Assembly (NCBI RefSeq): GCF_003268275.1 | Contig: NZ_QLYR01000005.1 | Location: 62,001-126,000, forward strand | Direction: 5' to 3' | Source: Hydrogeniiclostridium mannosilyticum | Lineage (GTDB): Bacteria > Bacillota > Clostridia > Oscillospirales > Acutalibacteraceae | DNA: 64,000 bases | Shown here: positions 27,818 to 37,564 of the stretch, one piece after another | Layout: the number at the start of each line of letters is the position of its first letter | Position numbering within the stretch: the first letter of the stretch is position 1 | Notes under the pieces: generated by a model | What the model was told of the DNA's origin: nothing | Databases searched by the model: none | What the model saw: the letters and a program-made list of their open reading frames with translations, nothing else | Translations under genes and position numbers: made by a program

Positions 27818-28657
27818 ATGAAGGTTGGTATTATTGGCGCGGGAACAATGGGTCACGGCATTGCTCAGGCCTTTGCACAGGCAGAGGGCTTTGAAGTAAG
27901 GCTTTGCGATATTAAAGCAGAATGGGCGGCTAACGGTAAGGCGAAGATTGCCAAGGGCCTTGAGAAGAGAGTTGCCAAGGGGAAGATGGAGCAGGCCGCA
28001 GCCGATGCTATCCTGAACAAGATTACCACCGGCACCAATGAAATTGTTGCCGACTGTGACTTGGTTGTGGAAGCGGCTCTTGAAAAGATGGAGTTGAAGA
28101 AGGAGATCTTTAAACAGCTGCAGGAAATCTGCAAGCCTGATTGCATCTTTGCCACCAACACCTCCTCGCTCTCCATTACCGAAATTTCCAATGGCTTGGA
28201 TCGTGCCGTTGTCGGCATGCATTTCTTCAATCCTGCTCCGGTCATGAAGCTGATTGAGGTTATTGCCGGTGAGACAACCTGCCCGGAGACCGTTCAGAAG
28301 ATCGTTGAAATTTCTGAGCAAATCGGTAAGACCCCCGTTCAGGTGAACGAGGCTGCCGGATTTGTTGTAAACCGTATTTTGATTCCGATGATTAATGAGG
28401 CCATCGGCATCTATGCCGACGGTGTTGCGTCTGTGGAAGGCATTGACACTGCAATGAAGCTCGGCGCCAACCATCCAATGGGCCCGCTGGCCTTGGGCGA
28501 TCTGATTGGCCTGGATGTATGCTTGGCGATCATGGAGGTTCTGATGTCTGAAACCGGCGACCCGAAATACCGTCCGCATCCGCTGCTGAAGAAGATGGTA
28601 CGTGCTGGTAAGCTCGGCCAGAAGACCGGTAAGGGTTTCTACGACTACAGCAAATAA
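27818..28657 (+). CDS. hbd: 3-hydroxybutyryl-CoA dehydrogenase
   Basis: NAD(H)-dependent reduction of acetoacetyl-CoA to 3-hydroxybutyryl-CoA. The 279-residue protein has the Rossmann motif [14 protein letters not shown], the catalytic His in [13 protein letters not shown] with its partner Glu near [12 protein letters not shown], and the C-terminal dimer domain ([19 protein letters not shown]). A good AGGAGGAAATATCC lies before the ATG. A 54-base gap separates it from crt. Consumption of NADH here links the operon to a redox signal. Confidence 0.96.
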   Translation: MKVGIIGAGTMGHGIAQAFAQAEGFEVRLCDIKAEWAANGKAKIAKGLEKRVAKGKMEQAAADAILNKITTGTNEIVADCDLVVEAALEKMELKKEIFKQLQEICKPDCIFATNTSSLSITEISNGLDRAVVGMHFFNPAPVMKLIEVIAGETTCPETVQKIVEISEQIGKTPVQVNEAAGFVVNRILIPMINEAIGIYADGVASVEGIDTAMKLGANHPMGPLALGDLIGLDVCLAIMEVLMSETGDPKYRPHPLLKKMVRAGKLGQKTGKGFYDYSK

Positions 28658-28707
28658 TCCGGATTTTACGCACAGGCGCGAATATAGAGTTTGGAGGAAA
28701 ATTAAGT

Positions 28708-29847
<1,140 letters not shown>

Positions 29848-29885
29848 TAATTGCTGCTTATAAATCCCAAAAGGAGTGACAATCG

Positions 29886-30668
29886 TTGAATATCGTAGTT
29901 TGCATAAAGCAGGTACCGAATACAAATGAAGTAAAACTGGACCCTGTAACCGGTACGCTGATTAGAGAAGGCGTCCCCAGCATTATCAATCCGGACGATA
30001 AGGCGGGACTGGAGGCGGCTCTTCGCTTGAAGGATGCCGAAGGCGCGCATGTCACCGTTCTGACCATGGGCCCCCCACAGGCGGATGCCGCGTTGCGTGA
30101 AGCGCTGGCCATGGGTGCTGATGAGGCTATTTTGGTGACGGACCGTGCGTTCGGCGGCGCTGACACATTGGCAACCTCCACCACCATTGCTGCGGCGCTG
30201 AAAACCCTGGATTTTGACCTTATTATCACCGGCCGCCAGGCTATTGACGGCGACACTGCGCAGGTTGGCCCGCAGATTGCTGAGCATTTGGGCATTCCGA
30301 ATGTCAGCTATGCTGAAGAAATCAAGGTAGAAGGCAATAGTTTGGTTGTTAAGCGTCAATATGAGGATCGCTACCATACCATTAAGGTTCAGATGCCCTG
30401 CCTGATTACTGCATTGAGCGAGCTCAATCAGCCGCGCTACATGACGCCGGGCGGTATTTTTGACGCATACCGTGAGAAGGAAGTCAAGGTCATTACGCGT
30501 GCTGATCTCACCGTTGATGATACAAGCATTGGTCTTAAGGGTTCTCCCACAAGAGTTTGGCAGACCTTTACCAAGAGTCTGAAGGCCGCCGGCACGGTTG
30601 TGCAGCTGGACGCCGAGGATTCTGCGGAATACATGCTTGACCGTCTGAAAGAGAAGTTTATTATATAG
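29886..30668 (+). CDS. etfB: Electron transfer flavoprotein beta subunit
   Basis: Beta subunit of Etf, partner of Bcd in electron bifurcation; binds the second flavin in the Bcd-type complexes. The 260-residue protein starts NIVVCIKQVPNTNEVKLDP and has the GRQAIDGDTAQVGP nucleotide-binding signature. Start is TTG 29886 with AAAGGAGTGACAATCG before it. The gene overlaps nothing and etfA begins 21 bases later. The order bcd-etfB-etfA is the usual one. Confidence 0.95.
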   Translation: MNIVVCIKQVPNTNEVKLDPVTGTLIREGVPSIINPDDKAGLEAALRLKDAEGAHVTVLTMGPPQADAALREALAMGADEAILVTDRAFGGADTLATSTTIAAALKTLDFDLIITGRQAIDGDTAQVGPQIAEHLGIPNVSYAEEIKVEGNSLVVKRQYEDRYHTIKVQMPCLITALSELNQPRYMTPGGIFDAYREKEVKVITRADLTVDDTSIGLKGSPTRVWQTFTKSLKAAGTVVQLDAEDSAEYMLDRLKEKFII

Positions 30669-30689
30669 TTTTGGAAAGTGGTGAGAAGA

Positions 30690-31703
30690 ATGAGCTTGCA
30701 GGATTATAAAGGCGTGTTTGTATTTGTACAGCAGGTAGACAATAAGGTCTCCGGCGTTTCCTTTGAATTGCTGGGTAAAGGTAAAGAGCTTGCTGCGGCG
30801 TTGGAAACAGAGGTCACCGCCGTGTTGCTCGGTTATCAGGTTTCCGGCTTGTGCGAAGAGCTGGCAAAGTACGGCGCTGATAAGATTATTACCGTTGATG
30901 ACAAGGCGCTGGAGGTTTATACGACAGAGCCTTACACCCATGCAATGGCGCAGGTCATTGAGCATTATAAGCCCGCGATTGTTCTCTACGGTGCTACCGC
31001 AATCGGACGTGACCTGGCTCCTAGAGTATCCGCAAGGGTACATACTGGCCTGACCGCTGACTGCACCAAGCTGGAGATTGCGGAAGATACCAAGGAATTC
31101 CGCATGACCCGTCCTGCTTTTGGCGGCAACATCATGGCGACGATTATTTGTCCTGAACACCGTCCGCAGATGGCAACCGTCCGTCCGGGGGTTATGCAGA
31201 AGGCAAAGGCGAATGAGAGTGCCAAGGCGGTTGTTGAGAATTTGAGCGTTGATTTTGCGGGCCGTCAGAATGTAGAAGTTCTTGAGGTTGTAAAATCCGT
31301 TATTGATAAAATGGACATTCAGGATGCAAAGATTTTGGTTTCCGGTGGCCGCGGCATGGGGTGCCCGGATAACTTCCAGCTGCTCCGCGACCTGGCCGAT
31401 GCACTGGGCGGTGAAGTGAGCGCTTCCAGAGCTTGTGTCGATGCCGGTTGGGCTGAGAAAGACATTCAGGTGGGCCAGACCGGCAAGACAGTCCGCCCCA
31501 ACCTTTATATTGCCTGCGGTATTTCCGGTGCAATTCAGCACTTGGCCGGCATGGAGGATTCGGATGTCATTATCGCAATTAACAAGGACGAGACAGCCCC
31601 GATTTTCGAGGTTGCCGACTATGGCATTGTTGGCGATGTGACCAAGATTCTGCCGCTCTTTACTGAGAAGGTAAAGGCTGCAATGGCGGCGAGAAACGCT
31701 TAA
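30690..31703 (+). CDS. etfA: Electron transfer flavoprotein alpha subunit
   Basis: Alpha subunit of Etf. The 337-residue protein has the N-terminal adenosine-type domain and the C-terminal FAD domain with SGGRGMG, the GQTGKTVRPNLYIACGISGAIQH block and VGDVTKILP. ATG 30690 was chosen because GTGGTGAGAAG precedes it; an in-frame start 12 bases earlier overlaps the site. The last gene of the butyryl-CoA operon, ended by a strong terminator. No butyryl-CoA:acetate CoA-transferase or buk is in the window. Confidence 0.95.
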   Translation: MSLQDYKGVFVFVQQVDNKVSGVSFELLGKGKELAAALETEVTAVLLGYQVSGLCEELAKYGADKIITVDDKALEVYTTEPYTHAMAQVIEHYKPAIVLYGATAIGRDLAPRVSARVHTGLTADCTKLEIAEDTKEFRMTRPAFGGNIMATIICPEHRPQMATVRPGVMQKAKANESAKAVVENLSVDFAGRQNVEVLEVVKSVIDKMDIQDAKILVSGGRGMGCPDNFQLLRDLADALGGEVSASRACVDAGWAEKDIQVGQTGKTVRPNLYIACGISGAIQHLAGMEDSDVIIAINKDETAPIFEVADYGIVGDVTKILPLFTEKVKAAMAARNA

Positions 31704-31741
31704 GTACGATTTTGATTTGATTCTCCATTCATCATATCATA

Positions 31742-31778
31742 AAAAGAGGAACAGTGGAAAATCCACTGTTCCTCTTTT
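31742..31778 (+). terminator. Terminator of the butyrate operon
   Basis: A 17-bp perfect stem AAAAGAGGAACAGTGGA / TCCACTGTTCCTCTTTT has a 3-base AAA loop and ends in Ts. The remaining gap to 31998 (about 220 bases) shows no gene. Confidence 0.92.
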
Positions 31779-31998
31779 GGTTTTGTGGTTAGAGAAAACA
31801 CCAGATATGCCGGTGGAGGCATTCCATAGAAGCGCCGTCCTTAAGTGCCGGGCAAAACGAGCGGCCAAATTAGCAGAAATATTTGTTAAATGGGCGAATG
31901 CTCCATCTACGTCGGCAGCTCTTTTGGAAAAATAGAATAGATGCTCTATACCTGATGGAGCAATAGGAAACGTTAGAATTAATTTTACAGACAGGCAG

Positions 31999-32751
31999 CT
32001 AGGCTTTTAAAAAATTTGCAACTTTCTCGCCAAGCTGTTCCCATTCTGGGCCTAAGGTGCAGACATGTGGGCTTTGCGGAAGCTCTAGCAAAAAAGGTTC
32101 GGAAGACGAAACGCCTTTCATAATCCAATCTGCGCTTTCGGGCCGTACAGTCTCATCCTTACCAGCCCGAACGACCATAATCGGGCAATGAATACCGGCA
32201 AGACTTCTTCTGGTTATTTTCATTAATTTATTAAGTTCTCCTACGCTGCGTACCGGCGTGCGGGAATAGGTTTCATTATATTCAGCCAGAAAATTCTCCG
32301 CTTCTTTACCCGGTTTGTTTTCGATAAACGGCACAAATGGCCATAGCCAGTTTGCGAAAATGCTTTTGCGGTTGTAAACAGACAACGCTGCAGCAATGCA
32401 AACTATCTTTTTGACCGGCCTGGTCTCAGCCAGGCGAAGTGCAAGAGTACCGCCCATAGACAGGCCTATGACACTGACAACCCGGCATTCCCGCCGCATT
32501 TGGTCAAAGGCTGCCTGGGCGCACCGCAGCCAGTCTTCAGCATTATATCTGCGCATTTCTTCAGGCGTGGTTCCATGGCCGGGGAGAAGAATCGAACGTA
32601 CATAAAAACCCGTTCGTGCGGAAATATCCTTTCCGAGCGGATACAGAGTGCCCGGTGAGGCTGTAAATCCATGTATGAATAGGACGCCGTGCGCATGGTC
32701 GCCCCAAAATTCAAAAGGCTGACAGAGCGGGTTGGACATCATAGCGGGCAA
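31999..32751 (-). CDS. Alpha/beta hydrolase (carboxylesterase/lipase-like)
   Basis: A 250-residue cytoplasmic serine hydrolase similar to the Est30/YvaK group. The oxyanion HGFTASPGT, nucleophile Ser in GLSMGG, the Asp in RAGKDETV and the His in QSPHVCTLG give a full catalytic triad. A lid-like region lies around residues 130-165. TTG 32751 was chosen because TGGAGGGG lies six bases upstream. It is transcribed alone, convergent with the butyrate operon. The natural substrate cannot be told from sequence. Confidence 0.88.
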   Translation of the reverse strand: MPAMMSNPLCQPFEFWGDHAHGVLFIHGFTASPGTLYPLGKDISARTGFYVRSILLPGHGTTPEEMRRYNAEDWLRCAQAAFDQMRRECRVVSVIGLSMGGTLALRLAETRPVKKIVCIAAALSVYNRKSIFANWLWPFVPFIENKPGKEAENFLAEYNETYSRTPVRSVGELNKLMKITRRSLAGIHCPIMVVRAGKDETVRPESADWIMKGVSSSEPFLLELPQSPHVCTLGPEWEQLGEKVANFLKA

Positions 32752-32888
32752 TGAAATCCCCTCCAGTATACGAATTTGGTTTCAGTATAACACAGCCGGC
32801 TATTCCCGGCAAGGTTTTGCAATCGGTATATTTTTTGTATGTTCATACATCTTTCAGAATAAAAATTCTTTTAATATCAGTACAGATA

Positions 32889-32897
32889 TGATATAAT
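32889..32897 (+). promoter_or_regulatory. Extended -10 promoter before the M16 pair
   Basis: TGaTATAAT forms an extended -10 (TATAAT at 32892-32897), with only TTTTAA at the -35 position. A 12-bp palindrome GTATG-TT-CATAC lies at 32837-32848 upstream. Confidence 0.5.
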
Positions 32898-32942
32898 GGC
32901 AATACTATGATGCATTCAAATACTTTTTTTGGAGATGAAAAT

Positions 32943-34226
32943 ATGATCGGAATCGAAAACCGAATGATTGCCAGCGGCATCAATTTCAAGGGAATTCGAG
33001 ATTCCAAATTTAAAACGCTTCGCTTATCCGTTCATTTCATGTTGCCGGTTCAGAAGGACCAAGTGGCAGCCAATGGACTGCTGGCATTTTTGCTGACCAG
33101 AGCCAGCCGGGAGTATCCTGACTTTACAAAGCTGGCACAGCGTCTGGCTGAGCTGTATGGGGCTTCTCTGAATGCGGATGTCAGTAAGCTGGGGGACGTA
33201 CAGGTTCTTTCCATTTCAGCGACCGGGCTCTCCGACCGTCTCACACTAAATGGTGAAAAGATTTCGGAGGCTTTGGCCAATCTTTTATGCAGCGTCCTTT
33301 TTAATCCATTGTTAGAGAACGGACAGTTTCCGCGGGAAAGCTTTTTGCAGGAACAGCGTCAGACGCTGGAGATGCTGGATGCGGAGTACAATGATAAGCG
33401 CATTTACGCCAAACAGCGCTGTGAAGAATTAATGTGCGCGGAAGAGCCCTATGGGGTCGGTCGTTGTGGAACCAAAGAACAGATTGCGGCGTTATCCAGA
33501 GAAGATTTGCTGCCTGCCTGGAAAAGGCTTGTTGAAACAGCCCGCATAGAGGTCATGGCTATGGGGGACTGCAATACAACGAGGATCTATGAGCTGTTTT
33601 GCCAGGCGGTAGCCGGCTTGGCCAGAGGAGAGGTCCGGCACTGTACCACCGAAAATGTGGCCGCTGCTCGGACGGTCAAAAATGAGGTAGAGTCAATGGA
33701 TGTTGCCCAGTCCAAGCTGGTGATGGGTTTTCGGACTGGCATTGCTATTCCGGACAGCCGGTTGTCTGCGGCAAAGCTTATGTGCACCATTTTTGGCGGC
33801 ACCCCTCATTCGAAGCTATTCCTCAATGTCCGTGAGAAGCTGAGCCTCTGCTATTATTGCAGCTCACAGCTCAACAGCATGAAGGGGATCATGCTGGTAC
33901 AAAGCGGTGTGGAGACGAAAAATATTGAACGGGCTAAAGAGGAGATTCTTGCGCAGCTGCAGCAAATGAAGGATGGGGATTTCTCGGAAGATGACATTAT
34001 TGCGGCTAAGAAAAGTCTGTGCAACAGTTATAAAACGTTGGCCGATTCTTTAGGCGGCCTGGAGAGCTGGTATTTATCCCAGACCTTTGCCTCCACGGTA
34101 CGCAGCCCGGAAGAGTCTGCCGCTGAGATTAACGCGGTAACGAAGGAAGAAATTGTAGAGGCTGCCAGACTGGTCAGCCTAGACACGGTTTACAGCTTGA
34201 TTGGCAAGGAGGGGAGCGCGCAATGA
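32943..34226 (+). CDS. M16 peptidase-family protein, non-catalytic subunit (YmfF-like)
   Basis: A 427-residue M16 (insulinase)-fold protein. It has the two-lobe M16 pattern, including SPLFR-like HSKLFLNVREKLSLCYYC, but no HxxEH zinc motif in the N-terminal lobe, so it is not a peptidase on its own. ATG 32943 has TTGGAG nine bases upstream. Its stop overlaps the start of the next M16 gene (ATGA), and the pair matches Bacillus YmfF/YmfH, in which one partner carries the active site. Expected to form a heterodimer that cuts small peptides in the cytoplasm. Confidence 0.85.
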   Translation: MIGIENRMIASGINFKGIRDSKFKTLRLSVHFMLPVQKDQVAANGLLAFLLTRASREYPDFTKLAQRLAELYGASLNADVSKLGDVQVLSISATGLSDRLTLNGEKISEALANLLCSVLFNPLLENGQFPRESFLQEQRQTLEMLDAEYNDKRIYAKQRCEELMCAEEPYGVGRCGTKEQIAALSREDLLPAWKRLVETARIEVMAMGDCNTTRIYELFCQAVAGLARGEVRHCTTENVAAARTVKNEVESMDVAQSKLVMGFRTGIAIPDSRLSAAKLMCTIFGGTPHSKLFLNVREKLSLCYYCSSQLNSMKGIMLVQSGVETKNIERAKEEILAQLQQMKDGDFSEDDIIAAKKSLCNSYKTLADSLGGLESWYLSQTFASTVRSPEESAAEINAVTKEEIVEAARLVSLDTVYSLIGKEGSAQ

Positions 34227-35506
34227 ATTTAATTAAAGAGGTAAAAAGCGCCAGAATAGGGGACCACTATTATGAAGTACAGCATCCCTCCGGCCTGAAA
34301 ATTTTGGTCTATCCTAAAAATGATAATAACTCGACTTATGCAGTGTTCGGTACACGTTATGGGTCCGTGGACATGGCTTTTCACCTGAAAGGGGAGCAAG
34401 AGGTCCATCGGGTACCCGCGGGCATTGCCCATTACCTGGAGCATAAGCTTTTTGAAAGCGAGGATGGGGATGCCTTTGCGCGCTATGCCAAAACAGGCGC
34501 AGCTGCAAATGCCTACACCTCCTTCAACAATACCTGCTATTTATTTTCCACGACGGACCAGGTCTACGAATCCTTAGAAATCCTTTTGGATTTTGTGCAG
34601 TCGCCATTTTTTACTGAGCAAACCGTACAAAAGGAACAGGGAATCATCGGTCAGGAAATCCGCATGTACGACGACGACCCTCAGTGGCGTGTAATGTTCA
34701 ATTTATTGGAATGCCTGTACCACACACATCCGGTCAAAATTGATATTGCCGGCACAGTGGAAAGTATTGCTCAAATTACGCCAGAATATCTTTATTTATG
34801 CTACAATACTTTCTATAACCTGCACAATATGGTTCTATGTATTGCGGGTAATGTAGATGTAAATCGAGTCCTAGAGGTGTGTGACCGGCTTTTAAAGCCG
34901 AGCAAAGAGCAAACTGTCAACAGGGTTTTTGATGAAGAACCCGTGGAGATCGTAAAGCCGCGCGTAGAGCAAAAGCTTTCGGTTGCCTCGCCGCTTTTTG
35001 AGCTGGGCTTTAAAGAAAAGACTGGGAATGAGCGGGTAAGCGCAAAGGAACTTGCTGAAACAGAGATTCTTCTGGAGGTATTAGCCTCGGAGTCCTCGCC
35101 TCTGTTCAGAAGGCTTTTGGACGCTGGCCTGATTAATGAAGCTTCATTCGGCTATGAATATTTTGAAGGTCCCGGCTATGCCGCGGTTATTTTCTCAGGT
35201 GAATCGAAGGACCCGGACCGCGTTGCGGAGGAAATTAAGCAGGAGGTTGCTTCCCTGCGTAAAAATGGCATTGACCCGCTGGCGTTTGAAAGGGCCCGGA
35301 AATCCCTTTATGGGCATAACGTGGCTGCCCTCAACAGCGTAGATAATATCGCCAATTCCATGGCGGCCCTGTCCTTTGCAAACAGAGAGCTGTTCGATTA
35401 TTTGGAGGCCCTTGCTGAGGCAACGGCAGAAGAGGTTTTGCGGCGCTTAGAAACACAGCTTATCGCCAGCCAATCAGCACTATCCGTGGTTTATCCTATC
35501 GCGTAA
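34223..35506 (+). CDS. M16 zinc peptidase, catalytic subunit (YmfH-like)
   Basis: A 427-residue insulinase-family metallopeptidase. The inverted zinc motif HxxEH is complete (His70, Glu73, His74 in AHYLEHKLFE), and the third ligand lies in the EQGIIGQEIRMYDDDP helix. The C-terminal lobe has the substrate-cradle features. It is translationally coupled to the inactive partner upstream. A 9-bp stem AGCTCCATC / GATGGGGCT lies after the stop without a T run. Ordinary neighbours in Firmicutes include a methyl-DNA or ribosome gene; here lgt comes next. Confidence 0.88.
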   Translation: MNLIKEVKSARIGDHYYEVQHPSGLKILVYPKNDNNSTYAVFGTRYGSVDMAFHLKGEQEVHRVPAGIAHYLEHKLFESEDGDAFARYAKTGAAANAYTSFNNTCYLFSTTDQVYESLEILLDFVQSPFFTEQTVQKEQGIIGQEIRMYDDDPQWRVMFNLLECLYHTHPVKIDIAGTVESIAQITPEYLYLCYNTFYNLHNMVLCIAGNVDVNRVLEVCDRLLKPSKEQTVNRVFDEEPVEIVKPRVEQKLSVASPLFELGFKEKTGNERVSAKELAETEILLEVLASESSPLFRRLLDAGLINEASFGYEYFEGPGYAAVIFSGESKDPDRVAEEIKQEVASLRKNGIDPLAFERARKSLYGHNVAALNSVDNIANSMAALSFANRELFDYLEALAEATAEEVLRRLETQLIASQSALSVVYPIA

Positions 35507-35576
35507 TCAGGAGTATCCCAGCTCCATCAAAGATGGGGCTACATAGTAAATAATAAAGAATTAAAGGGTGAGCGCT

Positions 35577-36662
35577 ATGTATCATGTTGAATTTCCTAAG
35601 TTCGGCTGGGAGTTTGATTTGTCGCCGACCGTTTTTAAAATCGGCAATTTTGAACTTCGTTGGTACGGCCTAATCATTGCATGCGGTTTTTTGCTGGCTT
35701 TTATTTATGCTTTATACAGCGCTAAGAAAATGCGTATTAATCAGGATAAGCTGATTAATTGTGTGATTTTTGGCTTAATTGGCGGCATTGTCGGCGCACG
35801 CTTGTATTATGTTATCTTTTATTCGGGTTCTACGTATCGAGATAATCCCTTGGCAATCTTCAATATTTTCGAAGGCGGACTGGGAATCTATGGTGGTATT
35901 ATCGGCGCTCTGTTAGTTGGCGGCATTACTGCTAAAATCTGTAAGATGAAGGTATCCGCGGTTCTTGATATTGCTTCGCTTGGTTTTTTAATTGGCCAGT
36001 GTATTGGCCGCTGGGGAAATTTTGTAAACCAGGAGGCATTCGGCACTGCGACGGATCTGCCGTGGGGAATGACCAGCGAGGCAACCCAGAAGTTCACCAG
36101 CAGCCCGGTTCATCCTTGTTTCCTGTATGAGTCCCTTTGGTGCTTGCTTGGCTTTATCCTACTGCACTTTTTTACACGCAAATTACGCCGTTATGATGGG
36201 CAAACCTTTTTGCTTTATTTGATTTGGTACGGCGTGGGCCGCTTCTTTATTGAGGGACTGCGTACGGATAGTTTGCTGACCCCGTTTATCAATTTGCGTG
36301 TTTCTCAACTGGTAGCCGCGGTGACGGTTTTAGCCGCTGTCGTGCTCCTGATTGTTTTCCATAAGAAGACCAGCTTGACCGGATGCGGCTCTAAGAAGGT
36401 TATGGCCATGAATCAGCTGGTCGATGAAATTCCTGCCGAAGATGGCCCCAGCACGATTTTTGGTGATTTACCGCCGGTAGATGCAGAAGAGGCTCCCCAG
36501 GAAGAAAATGCGGCTTCAGCTTCAGAAGATTCTCACGCTGTGCCGGATTCCGGAGAAACAGAGGGGGAAGAAAGCGGCGCCGCAGAGGCCGCTGTGGCTG
36601 TGGAAGCTCCTGAGCGCTCCGTGGAAGACACTGAAGAGCCTTCCTCGGATGAAAATAAATGA
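35577..36662 (+). CDS. lgt: Prolipoprotein diacylglyceryl transferase with long acidic tail
   Basis: Adds diacylglyceryl from phosphatidylglycerol to the lipobox Cys of prolipoproteins. The first ~270 residues are a seven-helix Lgt with the GRWGNFVNQEAFG signature and EGGLGIYGGIIGALL. ATG 35577 follows AAGGGTGAG; the in-frame GTG at 35568 is part of that site. Oddly, about 90 residues are added at the C-terminus, rich in Glu, Ala, Ser and Asp (EEAPQEENAASASEDS and similar), probably a disordered cytoplasmic tail. A client in this window is the btuF-type lipoprotein. First gene of the lgt-folD-dxs-tlyA-nadK-argR-recN run. Confidence 0.9.
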   Translation: MYHVEFPKFGWEFDLSPTVFKIGNFELRWYGLIIACGFLLAFIYALYSAKKMRINQDKLINCVIFGLIGGIVGARLYYVIFYSGSTYRDNPLAIFNIFEGGLGIYGGIIGALLVGGITAKICKMKVSAVLDIASLGFLIGQCIGRWGNFVNQEAFGTATDLPWGMTSEATQKFTSSPVHPCFLYESLWCLLGFILLHFFTRKLRRYDGQTFLLYLIWYGVGRFFIEGLRTDSLLTPFINLRVSQLVAAVTVLAAVVLLIVFHKKTSLTGCGSKKVMAMNQLVDEIPAEDGPSTIFGDLPPVDAEEAPQEENAASASEDSHAVPDSGETEGEESGAAEAAVAVEAPERSVEDTEEPSSDENK

Positions 36663-36671
36663 GGTGGAATT

Positions 36672-37523
36672 ATGGCAAAAATCATTGACGGAAAAAAGGT
36701 ATCCGCTGCGGTTCGCGCTCAGGTTCGTGATGAGGTGGTTGAGTTGGTTAAGCGGGGTGTACAGCCTGGTTTGGCAGTAGTCATTGTCGGCAACGATCCG
36801 GCCTCCCGTACTTATGTCAATAATAAAAAAAAGGCCTGTGCAGATACTGGAATTTATTCAGAGGAATATGCGCTGCCGGAGACCACCACACAAGAAGAGC
36901 TACTGGCCCTCGTGGACCAGCTGAATCATAAAAAAGAGATTAATGGTATTTTGGTCCAGTCTCCACTGCCTCGCGGACTGGACGAGGAAGCGGTTGTGGA
37001 GGCGATTGCTCCTGAAAAGGATGTCGATGCATTTCACCCTGATAATGTCGGTAGAATCATGATCGGCAATTATCATTTTCTTCCCTGTACGCCTGCCGGT
37101 GTTATTGAGTTGCTTCAATCGGAGCAGATTGAAATTGCCGGCAAGAATTGTGTTGTCATCGGCCGCAGCAATATCGTTGGCAAACCGATGGCAATGCTCC
37201 TGTTACACCATAACGGCACAGTCACCATCTGTCATAGCCGCACAAAGGACCTGAAGGCTGTTTGCAGGCAGGCAGATATCCTGGTCTCGGCGGTGGGGAA
37301 GGCCGGTTTTGTGACGGCTGACATGGTAAAGCCCGGGGCTGCGGTTATTGATGTTGGAATGAACCGCAACAGTGAGGGGAAGCTCTGCGGGGATGTCGAT
37401 TATGCTGCGGTTGAGAAGCTGGCGGGTTATATTACGCCGGTACCCGGCGGCGTTGGCCCCATGACGATTGCAATGCTGCTGCGGAATACGTTGACTGCTG
37501 CTAAATTACAGAATAACCAATGA
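36672..37523 (+). CDS. folD: Bifunctional methylenetetrahydrofolate dehydrogenase/cyclohydrolase
   Basis: Interconverts 5,10-methylene-, methenyl- and 10-formyl-THF for one-carbon metabolism. The 283-residue protein has the signature [10 protein letters not shown] with the catalytic Lys, [13 protein letters not shown], the [11 protein letters not shown] loop and the NADP site [16 protein letters not shown], ending [24 protein letters not shown] site lies right before the ATG. The stop overlaps an ATG of the dxs frame, though the likelier dxs start is a little downstream. Confidence 0.96.
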   Translation: MAKIIDGKKVSAAVRAQVRDEVVELVKRGVQPGLAVVIVGNDPASRTYVNNKKKACADTGIYSEEYALPETTTQEELLALVDQLNHKKEINGILVQSPLPRGLDEEAVVEAIAPEKDVDAFHPDNVGRIMIGNYHFLPCTPAGVIELLQSEQIEIAGKNCVVIGRSNIVGKPMAMLLLHHNGTVTICHSRTKDLKAVCRQADILVSAVGKAGFVTADMVKPGAAVIDVGMNRNSEGKLCGDVDYAAVEKLAGYITPVPGGVGPMTIAMLLRNTLTAAKLQNNQ

Positions 37524-37564
37524 TTTCCAAGGACTTGTCCTTGAAAATAAAGCCGGGATTTAAC

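Noticed and set aside
31717-31935. 72-codon frame after etfA
   Set aside because: It runs through the operon terminator hairpin, lacks a good ribosome site and has no recognisable domain.
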